Below are positions 54,778-64,000 of a stretch of DNA of 64,000 bases, in pieces (the first letter of the stretch is position 1; every line of letters starts with the position of its first letter). Location of the stretch: the NCBI GenBank assembly GCA_023935145.1, contig CM043698.1, positions 87,051,501 to 87,115,500 on the forward strand. The letters are read 5' to 3'. The translations under genes and the position numbers were made by a program. Below the pieces are notes generated by a model that had not been told where the DNA came from, made no database searches, and worked only from the letters and a program-made list of their open reading frames with translations. The stretch is from Bretschneidera sinensis. Taxonomy: Eukaryota; Streptophyta; Magnoliopsida; Brassicales; Akaniaceae.

Positions 54778-56431
54778 GAGCGTCTGGTTGAAGATGTAAA
54801 ACTTAGCGCTCATGGGAGGCACCTCATAGCTTATCCTTTTTACTTTTATTGTTTTCATATTTCTTTTTCGTGTTTATTGTTCGTATTTTTTCTGTTTTTC
54901 AGTATTAACTTAGTATTTCTTTTTCAGGGACAAATATACGAAGCAATTCAAATGGTGGAGTACAATTTTCAGCTTTTGTGCACCTTTGGCTACAAAGTGG
55001 GTTTTCTTTACTCTTTCTTTTACATTGAGGTCAATACAATTTTTAAGTTGGGGGTGGAGGAAACGCATCTCTTTGTTTCCATATTCTTTATTTTCATACA
55101 TTTTTTTTCTTTTTCCATTGAACTGCTTGGTGTCATTTTCCCTTTTATTTGTTTTTAGCATGCTTTGTGTTAGCCTTAGAGTTAAATCACATGTCGATGA
55201 TATGAACTTAATTAAGATAGCATATAGCATTTAGAAGAAATTAAATCTTGCCTCGGTTTGAGAATAATTTAAGTATCAATCTTGATTTGGTTTGAGACTC
55301 TAGTTTGCAGTTAGAATGTATGATTAGTCTAAAACATTTAGAGAAGTTTTATGTGTGATTACCTTATGAATACTTTTGCGGTCTCGACAAGCTCTAGAAC
55401 TTATTTGATAATCACTCGAGGCGAATTCCTAGAATGCACACTACTTAGGATACGATATAGGCCATTTTTGAACCGTTTAAGCCTTTCAAACCTACCCTTG
55501 CAATATATATCACTAGTCACCTATTTGAGCCTTTTTCTTGAAAAATAATTTGAGCCTTGCTTCTTTTAAAAAACCCATTTACTTACCATCATGAGCCTAA
55601 AAATATTTTATCCATACCTTCCTTTTAAAAGAACTTAGTTGTACACATTGTTGAGAAGCACTCAAGAAGAGTAAGGATGGAAATATGAAAAACCATAACC
55701 CAAGTATATTAAAGAAGATAAGTTGGGGGTTGTGGAAAAGAAAATGAGAAAAAAAAAAGAGATGAATGGGTATTTGCCAAAAACAGAAAAGAAAACAGAA
55801 AAAAAGGAGAAGTATGACAAAGAAAGAAGAAAAAGAAAAGAAAAGTGGTGACTTATCAAGATATATGCTCCTATAAAAAATGGTTGAAAGAGTTGAGCAT
55901 TGAAGTAAAGTTATCTAGTGTTTAAAAAGTTGTGTTCAAAACTAAGAGATTAAAATCTTTTACTTGTTGAATCCTTCCCGTTCTTTCTTAACCTTTACCT
56001 TAGCCTAACGTTACAAGCTTAGTAAAGACCTATTGATCCAATGTAGTGTGATTTTTTCTACAATAGTAGAGAGTGATTTGAAAAGTAAGCCTATGGAGCT
56101 TGACTTGTGATTGATGTCATGCAATTTATTATGTTCTTGGAGGCCAAGACTTGTATTCATGAATGTTGTGTATAAAATCATCCGGGTGTTCGGATTAATG
56201 GATTGTGGTAAGATGGATGTTAAGAGTCGATAACAATTTTAAGATTGATGTTTAGATTACTTTTGGACTTGGGTGAAATTTAATGATTCTATGTGCCGTG
56301 TGTTATGTGCAATTTTTGGGACAAAAGTGAATTACTCTTGATTTAACACTAACATTGCTTTACTTTGTTTTGACTCCCACCGTAGAATTCATCTCTTGTT
56401 TTCACTTGAATTGCTAGGGACTAGCAATAAG
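54778..56431 (+). other. GAG-2 post-gag non-coding region
   Basis: It matches GAG-1 6740-5085. It contains gcgctcatgggaggcacc (about 54808-54825), aagttgggggtggagg at 55045-55060, aagttgggggttgtgg at 55720-55735 and a small hydrophobic frame (54877-55158). No pol motif. Confidence 0.65.
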
Positions 56432-56445
56432 CTAGTTGGGGGTTA
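56432..56445 (+). other. polypurine tract of GAG-2
   Basis: ctagttgggggtta directly before the 3' LTR at 56446. Confidence 0.75.
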
Positions 56446-57797
56446 TGATGAGAGTCATAAAATGCATCTTTATAGTACTTAATTGTTAGCATTTTAGGGT
56501 TGATCTAGGTTTAAATTGCACTTTTATACCTTAACAACTCTAAAGTGTCATTCTTGGATCATTGATCTATTTCGATGCATTTTCAGGTACTTTAAGTTCA
56601 AAAGAGATGAAAAAGCTATCACTGCTTGAAGTATAATGACTCGATGAACACCGGAGTGAAGGTTCACAAGTACTTGGAAAGGAGTTTCACTAAATTACCA
56701 GAATTACCTATACAGATCAATCATCTTTGCAAATTAAACTGTATTGATGCAAGAAGAACCAGGAGATAAGCCATATATGCTTAGAAAGATTCGGAGGTTT
56801 ATTTTCTGGATAATTTTATAGCTCATCAAAATGATTTTCCTAAGAAAAGTTATGGAAGTTTTAGTAGACAAAGGTCAGGCCTCCAGAACAGCACCAGCCA
56901 GCACCACGGTGCCTAGAAGCTCGCCCAGCCAAATTATACCTAGCACCGCAGCGCGCACACATTTTTCTTCTCTAAGCTTTGACCTAATTAGGATTTTAAT
57001 GACTTTTTAAACCCTAAAACACCCTTAGACCTTGTGTATTATAAATAAACCACTTAGGGTTTGATATTTTTATTTATTCAAAGCATCTTTTGAGAGGCCA
57101 GAGGCTGGGGAAAACATCATGAAGGCTGCCACACTCTCCCCCATGGCCAACTAATCTCCAAGCAAGGTGAAGGGATGAATCCCTAGGTGTAGTTGTTCTT
57201 ATTTTATAGTCTTGATTCATTGTAGTTTGGATTTATTATCATTAAACATTGTTATGATTTACTTTTTAATCTAATTAGAAGATTTCCTCTTAATCCGGTG
57301 ATTGCATCTTTCTCCCCCATATAAGTTTAGTCATGCTCTTCTTAGGTGATGTTGTTGAGGTGTGATTTCTCTTATAGATTTTTTCTCACTGCGGTATAGT
57401 CATTATGATATATTGTTGTTTCTTGATAATCTATAAGTTAGGTTATGTGTGCTTGAAAGCAAAGAGTATTTCATAACAATGACATTAGAGTTTATATATG
57501 TGCTTTAATTAAATATTTGCCGATTGTTTGTTTGGGATGTGAAACTTGCAATCGAGATAAAAACAATTGAATCAAGAATAGAATAACGCAACGAACCTAG
57601 GGAGGATTCCCGGACCCTTGTTGTTCTCTACTATATTTACACAATTATTTCACACCACTTAAAACTCAGATTTTCTCGTTTAATTTTTATCGTTCGTTTT
57701 AAGATTTGTACTTTCTCTTGTAGTTAGTTTGTCTCCCTGTGGAATCGACAACCCAAAGCCATGCTACAACTACCGCGTTATACTTTGGGCGTAATCA
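56446..57797 (+). repeat. 3' LTR of GAG-2 (1352 bp)
   Basis: TGATGAGAGTCATAAAATGC...GGGCGTAATCA. Shorter than the 5' LTR, mainly through loss of GC-rich repeat units near 56890-56960. Confidence 0.9.
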
Positions 57798-57802
57798 GTG
57801 GT

Positions 57803-58492
57803 CCATCTTTATTCATTGTTAAAACAATGAGGATATCGGGTAAGAGGTTGGTGTTATGCTCACTATATACGACTTAGTGTTCTAGTGATATTATAAACAT
57901 TCCTGATACAATAGTAATTACTTTCAATTGTGACATATTTGAGTTATATGTACTGAGAAATTTTATTTATCTAATATACTAATTGAAATATTCTTTTTTT
58001 CAACTTTAAAAGATTTTTTTTTCTCTATATTTACTGAAGAGAAGGACAAAAGTTGTGATTACTTTCAACCAACATTCAGCTAGGTATGAAAACATGTTAT
58101 AAATACACGATTTGGGGTTCCAATATATTAACAAATTTAATTCTTAATAGCTATCAATAATAAGAGTGACCAAAACAGGACATTCATTAATGATATCAAT
58201 TAGTAGAACAAACAAAATAAAAGAATAGATCATACACACACATATATTCATATGCAAAAAAATTCTCATAAAAAAAAACTACAAGCGATGATGTTTATTC
58301 TTGCATAGTCTACTACAAATAAAAGAATAGAACAAATATTTTCATTTACTAATAGATTCTCATCAGATTAGAAAGTTCAAACTAATGATGAATTAAAGTG
58401 TTTTAAGAAAATATGGGTTAGACCAAAACATATCAACATTTGATGCTTGTCTAAAAGAAGTAGACCATAACAGCTTAATCTCGAGAGTACTA
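57803..58492. other. unassigned AT-rich sequence
   Basis: Between the GAG-2 TSD and the shared block. No gene, motif or repeat partner seen. Confidence 0.5.
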
Positions 58493-58941
58493 TTTTTTAA
58501 TAATTGTGAGGAATAAAATACTAACTAGAAATTAGTCCGGTTACTCGGAAGTTATCAAAATGATTGTTCATGTGAAATAACTGAAGTGAGTTTGGAGCGT
58601 GTTTGATTGGTGGGGAATGACTAAAGTTTGCTTGATATAAATTACTTAGAAATGTTAAAAGTGTTTGAAAAAAATCAATGATCAGTGGTATATATGAAAT
58701 TTGAGAAAGTCATAGATAAAAATTTATGATATTACCATCTTGTAGTGCATGTTTGAGGGAGAATTTGACAACACAAATCGGTATAAGAGAATATCTACAT
58801 GAGAGATCGAGTTGTTGAAATAAAACAATTAAAGTGAAATGATTAAAATGGTGTAAATTTAGAATAAATTAATTAATTGAAGTAACAAATTGTTTGGAAG
58901 GATCTTTCTTTGTTAATAGTGAGGGTTAATGTCAAGCTTAT
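58493..58941 (+). repeat. ~450-bp block shared with 17232-17665
   Basis: Direct copy of the block upstream of TEK-E1. The TEK-E3 LTR begins at its last base. Confidence 0.65.
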
Positions 58942-61116
58942 TGTAGTACTCGTGTTCATAAAATAAGGATAAAGAAGTAATTTTACATTTATTATATTGA
59001 ATCAAATAATTCATTGATTAAATATTTAGTATTGATTTGAAATAATATTTGAAAGTTAACATTAAAATTTTTTTTGAAAAGAGTTAGAAATTTTTAAAGA
59101 AGAAAGTACTAAAAAATTTTGAAATTTGAAGTTGAAATGATAGAATTTTGAAGAAAAATATTGACCGAAGTTGAAGAAAATAATTAAAAAAATTGGAATA
59201 AAATATAAATTTTTATATTTCTCTATAATTTTTATAAAAAAATTTGGAAGGAAGAAAAGATGAAAATTTTTATTTTAAAATGGTAAATGGCAAAACTTTA
59301 ATTATCTATGAGAAAACAATAATAATGTAATGGAAAAACAATAAATTTCAAATGATGGCAGAATTGTAAGTAACTGATGGTAAACATGTAAATTGTAATT
59401 AAAAAATTGTCATACTTCACATGAAGCGGTGAAAGCGGCGAGAAAAGAAAAAGACGTGAAGATGTTAGGAAACAAATATATATATATATATATATATAAA
59501 ATATATTATTAAAAAAATTATGCAAAGCCTTATATTTGCCTCTTAGCCATTAGTCTCTAAAGGCTCAGAGACGTTTGTTCTTTCCAAAAATTTCTATGGT
59601 TTTCTTTCTTTATTCAACACAAATTTCTTAGCAAAAAGTTATAAAGAAAAACTCTCCAATACTAGAGATAGTTACAATCATCTAATTACAATAGCAAGAT
59701 CTCATCATATTTAAGGTAAATTTTCAATAAGACTCATACTAAATAATTATATTGTTTTAGTTAAGTTATGAAATAGTAAGATTTATGAAAGTTTATGAGT
59801 AGGTGTTGATGATCAGCAATCTCAAGAAATTGTTGAAATGAGCAGGAAAGGCAAGGAGGTGATCCACGGATAGCTTTAAGTGCTATGTGGTAAGTTAGAT
59901 TTACTTTAGTAATCGAGACCAATAAAAATATGAATTTATGATATTGAATTATAATGATTGAATGATGTATACTCTGTTATGTATGATAATTGATTGATTT
60001 ATTGATTAGGGATTAAATAGTATGTTGAATAATAATTATATAAGAATTATATTTTAAAAAGGATGGATTAATGAAAAATATGCTGAGAAGTTATATGAAA
60101 TATCTAAAAATATGATAAAAAAATTGATATGGTATATGAGGAGACAATTTAATAAATATGATAAAAACAATAATTTTGAGAAAGAGTTAGATAGTTGAAT
60201 TGAATGCTTTAATGTATGCTTGCTTGCATGTTATTGCTCATATGCATAAAATGGAAGACCAGGAAGGCAGCTGGTCTGGCTAAGAAGACCAGGAAGGTAG
60301 CTGGTTTGGCTGAAACATGTCGACATGTAGGAAGACGTTCTCAAATGATAATATGAAATGATATGATGATAAAGAAAGAAAAATAATTTAAATTCATGCA
60401 TTATATTTGTTTTTAATATTTATTATTAATGGCTGGGATGCTAAAGAATTAGTTTTGATTATTAAATGATTAATAGATAGATGAGTCTCATAATGAGATA
60501 ATTTTGATGATAAATAAATAGAAAGGATGATATAATAAAGAATAATATTATTGATTATTTGTATGATGTAAACTTTATGATGATATTAAATTGGAAATAT
60601 TAAATTGATAAAATATATAAGATATATGTATTGAAAAAGGATAGCATTATAATTTATTTATTAAGAGAAATTGATAAATGAATGAATTAGAATGTGAGAA
60701 GAGATAGATGGGTAATTATGCTAATTTAATAATGAATGAATATAACTAGAAGTATGCAAATCGAGTACTTCTAAGAAATTTAATTCACTGAGCTTGTGGA
60801 GCTCACTCCTCATTGTTAAATAATTTCAGGTAGCAGGCATGACAGATAAATTTGTGGGCTAAGATTCGGGCTGAGTTATTATCTGTAAGTCTCGTGGTCC
60901 ACATCCTCATACTAATGGAAGAAAAAAAATTTGTAGATATCCATGCATAATATGTTGTATATATTGTTCTAGATGGGATATTAATAATGTAAGTCCCTCG
61001 TTGAGGGTTGAGGGTTGATGTATGTTTTTATATTGTTGCATATATGTGTCGTGCTAGGATTTCAAAATGTGACGACACCGTCTCGGGGGTGGCTAACCCG
61101 GGATAGGGTCGTTACA
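58942..61116 (+). repeat. 5' LTR of TEK-E3 (2175 bp)
   Basis: It starts TGTAGTACTCGTGTTC and ends GGGTCGTTACA. The last ~45 bases (tctcgggggtggc.aacccgggat) are nearly identical in TEK-E1, TEK-E2 and TEK-E3. It contains an (AT)n tract at about 59476-59498 and two ~30-bp repeats near 60266-60320. Confidence 0.85.
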
Positions 61117-61120
61117 ATTT

Positions 61121-61132
61121 TGGTATGAGAGC
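61121..61132 (+). other. primer binding site of TEK-E3 (initiator tRNA-Met)
   Basis: TGGTATGAGAGC, one base from the canonical TGGTATCAGAGC, four bases after the LTR. Confidence 0.8.
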
Positions 61133-61216
61133 ATTAGGTTTTATGATTCTGTAGAGTGCATAAAAATGTAAAGACTGGAAGCTTTAAATAAACTATAGTT
61201 TAATGCAGAGTTTGAA

Positions 61217-62640
61217 GATGACACGTGGACATGCTAGAGCTAGGTAGAGTACTGAACCAAAGAGGACGTGGTAGACCCCCAATATTTAGATGAGCTGAAG
61301 TTGAGAGGGAGGTTGAGTCTATGGTTCATACAAGGGAACAGGTTGCTAGTACAGCTGGTACTAGTAGGGATAAGTTGAAAGAAGTTCTTGATCATGCTAT
61401 AGAGAGAATGAATGCAACAGAAGAAATGACTGATAATTTACAAAAGGGACTAGAGAAAATGGCTAGAACGGAACCTGATATGGTGAGACAAGAGGTTTAT
61501 GAAGGAGAGGGTTTGTTTGCACATAAGATGCAAAGGGATTATTTTATGAGATTTATTAAATTTAAACCCTAGTCTTTTAGAGGATTTGCAAATCCTATTG
61601 AAGATGAGCAATGGATTAAACATGTTGAGAAATATTTTGAAGTCTTACCAATGACAGATAGGCAAAAGGTTGCTTTTTCTTCATTTGAGCTGGAAGGTTA
61701 GGCTTCTCAATGGTGGGAAGATATTTTTCCTAGATTGAGTACACAGGTAGATCAACCCTTAACTTGGCGTAAGTTTAAGGATATGTTCTTTGCGAAGTAT
61801 TTTCTAGATACGTTTCGAGCATAGTAAGAGAGAGATTTTATTCATTTATAGCAGAATAATTTATTTGTGGCTGAGTATGATAGTAGATTTATAGCCCTGT
61901 TGAGGTTTGTACCTGAGTTAGTAAATACATAGGAGAGGAAATGTAAGAGATTTTTAGACGAGTTACTTATGAAATTTGAACTAAACTCTCTTATATGGGT
62001 ATTGTGAATTATACTATATAGTGGATAAACATTACAGATTGAGAAAGATGTGATGGAGTTTAGAGGTAGGAGAGATTACCTGAAGAGGTCTAGATTTGAG
62101 GGACCCAGAGGTGGTAGTAGTATAAGTGTGTAGGGTGGGAGACCACCCCAAAGGGAGCATTGCTTATCACAGGGAACTGTGATGCAGAGTCAGAGGCAAG
62201 CAGGATCTAGTACTTCTGTAGCTCTAAGTAATATGGATGGAACCCCTAGATTTGGGAGACAAGCTATAACAACTGGATGTTATGGTAGAGGAGTAAGTAC
62301 GCCACCAAGGGGAAGTAATAATCTAATGTATGATCGAGAGACAAGAGTTTGTTATAGATGTAATCAAATGGGACATCTATCTCGAAATTGTCCTACTTTT
62401 ATGTGCTTTATATGTGGTAAGGAATGACATATTAATGTAGATTGTCTAGTCGAAAAATCTATTGAGACAAGTGCTGGAGGTTTTGGGAGAAAACAGGTGG
62501 AGAGATGTGGTGGATCAGGGAATATACGGGGCAGAGGCAGATGACCAATAGCTGAGAGCGGACGTGGTGGTCAGTTACAACCCATAGACAGCAGAGTCTA
62601 TGCATTGACCTAATAAGAAGCACAAGCTACTCCTGATATT
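61217..62640 (+). pseudogene. TEK-E3 gag remnant
   Basis: The probable start is ATG 61217 (MTRGHARAR). After early stops the gag core is readable: FANPIEDEQWIKHVEKYFEVLPM, QWWEDIFPRL, LTWRKFKDMFFAKYF and EYDSRFIALLRFVPELV. Two zinc knuckles follow at 62350-62391 (CYRCNQMGHLSRNC) and from 62404 (CFICGKE, then TGA where a Gly codon is expected, HINVDC). Many in-frame TAG/TAA codons, some where Trp or Gln is expected, show decay. Confidence 0.8.
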
Positions 62641-64000
62641 GTTATGAGTATGGTATCTATTATTGATATATTTGCTAGATTATTTATTGATTCTGGTGCA
62701 ACCAATTCTTTTGAATCCAATGTTTATATGAAATCTATTGATGCTTATATTAGTCATTTGTTGCATGATGTTATTGTTGAGGTTCCTACTAGGGATAGGG
62801 TTATTATCAGGGTAATTCATTGGGGTTGTGTGATTAGTATGGCTGATAGAGAATTTGAAGTTCATTTGTTGCCTTTAGATATGACAGATTTTGATTTAAT
62901 TTTGGGGATGAATTAGTTATTTTCATATCATGCTTGGGTAGATTGTTTTAGGAAGAGTGTGGTGTTCAGGATACCAGGACAAGAGGGGTTTAATTTTCAA
63001 GGAGAACGTAAGATACTTGCCAACTATTTCTGCTCTGACTGCTAGTAGATGGTTGAAGAAGGGTTGTGAGGGGTATTTGGCGTATGTGGTGGATTCTAGA
63101 AAGAAGATTAAGAAGTTAGAAGAAATCTTAGTATTGAAAGATTTTTCTAATGTGTTCCCTAAGGAGTTGTCTAGTTTGCTTCCCAACAGGAAGATTGAGT
63201 TTTCTATTGAGGTGATTCCAGGATCAGCACCCATATCTATAGCACCTTACAAAATGGCACCAGTTGAGTTGATAGAATTGAAAGTTCAACTTCAAGAGTT
63301 GCTAGATAAACAATTTATTCGACCTAATATGTCACCTTGGGGAGCCCTTATGTTGTTTATGAAAAAGAAGGATAGAACGATGAGGTTGTGTATTGATTAT
63401 AAATAGTTGAATAAGATCACCATCAAGAATAAATATCCTTTGCCCAGGATAGATGATTTATTTGAGCAGTTACAAGGGGCTAGGGTGTTTTTTAAGATAG
63501 ACTTGAGACTGGTTTATCATCAATTGAGGATAAAGGAAGGGGACGTGCCTAAGACTGCTTTTAGGACACATTATGGCCACTATGAGTACCTTATAATTCC
63601 ATTTGGGTTGACTAATGCTCCTACAACATTTATGGATCTAATGAATCGAGTGTTTAAAACATTCTTGGATAGATTTGTGATTGCATTTATTAATGATATT
63701 CTGTTATATTCCAAGAATTAAGAGGAACACGTGCAACATTTAGAAATAGTGTTGAAAATTCTAAGGAGAGAGAAATTGTATGCATAGTTCTCTAAGTGTG
63801 AGTTTTGGCTGAATGAAATATCTTTGTTGGGGCATGTTGTGTCAGGAGATGGTATAGCAGTTGACCCATAGAAAGTGGAGGCAATGTTGAATTAGGAAAG
63901 GCCAATTAGTGTGACTGAAATTAGAAACTTTTTGGGGTTGATTAGTTATTATATGAGGTTTATCCAGAATTTTTCTATTATTGTTGTATCATTTACCATA
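62641..64000 (+). pseudogene. TEK-E3 protease and reverse transcriptase remnant (partial)
   Basis: Protease: FIDSGATNSF with DSG at 62689-62697, then VHLLPLDMTDFDLILGMN and a TAG where Trp is usual. After a frameshift, 62957-63406 covers the linker and RT start (FSNVFPKELSSLLPNRKIEF, RPNMSPWGALMLFMKKKDR, LCIDYK). TAG at 63404-63406 replaces the Gln before LNKIT. 63407-63721 carries the RT palm; its active site reads FIND for FIDD (Asn at 63692-63694), losing the first catalytic Asp. The connection domain (FSKCEFWLNEISLLGHVVS, EIRNFLGLISYYMRFIQNF) continues to the window edge with further TAG codons. Confidence 0.85.

Larger units (their letters stand above)
51338..57797 (+). mobile_element. 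GAG-2: complete gag-only Athila-like LTR element (TR-GAG type)
   Basis: The plus-strand sibling of GAG-1, 6.46 kb with TG...CA ends and a perfect 5-bp TSD GTGGT (51333-51337, 57798-57802). Order: 5' LTR 51338-52776, decayed primer site, gag 53197-54777, 1.65 kb non-coding, polypurine tract 56432-56445, 3' LTR 56446-57797. As in GAG-1, no pol domain exists. LTRs differ at about 13 of the first ~240 bp. Confidence 0.9.
58942..64000 (+). mobile_element. TEK-E3: Tekay-like chromovirus, 3' end outside window
   Basis: 5' LTR 58942-61116, primer site 61121, gag, protease and RT in order, running off the right edge inside RT/RNase H. The RT block ([35 protein letters not shown]) is typical of the Tekay/Del lineage. 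It defines the internal region of the TEK-E family whose solo and truncated LTRs are TEK-E2 and TEK-E1. Confidence 0.85.

Overview
This window comes from a plant nuclear genome, an angiosperm and probably a eudicot. The evidence is the AT-rich sequence, the plant-specific transposable-element lineages (Tork/Tnt1-like copia, Athila-like gag, Tekay-like and Reina-like chromoviruses, an Ogre/Tat-type primer site, a plant L1-type LINE with an RNase H domain, a MuDR-type MULE) and plant-style LTR, PBS and TIR structures. I see no convincing host gene, rRNA, tRNA or CRISPR array. Essentially the whole window is nested, decaying transposable elements.

Layout. (1) 1-14700: two copies of one copia family lie head to head. 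copia-1 is on the minus strand (1-~3340) and copia-2 on the plus strand (~3345-14700). Both have lost the 5' LTR and keep outward-facing 3' LTRs. copia-2 gag is split by a complete gag-only Athila-like element, GAG-1 (3660-9963, minus, TSD GGAGA). (2) 14701-19464: LTR remnants of Tekay-like chromoviruses (TEK-F and TEK-E1). (3) 19465-~25570: a probable Ogre/Tat-type LTR with its primer binding site at 21739, followed by non-coding AT-rich DNA. (4) 25705-49158: a MuDR-like element (MULE) with ~290-bp TIRs and a 10-bp TSD, swollen from ~5.7 kb to 23.5 kb. Inside it are a solo LTR (TEK-E2, 27316-30099, TSD CGATA) and a ~5.7-kb L1-type LINE (33784-~48790, minus). The LINE is itself split by a truncated copia-3 (38492-42251), a complete Reina-like gypsy element GYP-D (42740-48115, TSD CACAG/CATAG) and a short second LINE 3' end (36350-36587). 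(5) 49169-51337: a LINE-2 ORF2 remnant. (6) 51338-57797: a second complete gag-only element, GAG-2 (plus, TSD GTGGT). (7) 57803-64000: unassigned DNA, then a Tekay-like element TEK-E3 (LTR 58942-61116, gag-pol running off the window).

How the parts relate. The recoverable history runs MULE first, then LINE-1 and TEK-E2 into the MULE, then copia-3 and GYP-D into LINE-1 ORF1. By eye, LTR pairs differ by about 5-6% (GAG-1, GAG-2, GYP-D). All coding regions carry stops or frameshifts, many explained by TGG to TAG/TGA or CAG to TAG changes, as expected for methylated, silenced repeats. GAG-1 and GAG-2 carry gag only, so they would have needed pol proteins from another element. Boundaries come from matching repeat copies inside the window by eye; lineage names rest on recognised motifs, not on database searches.
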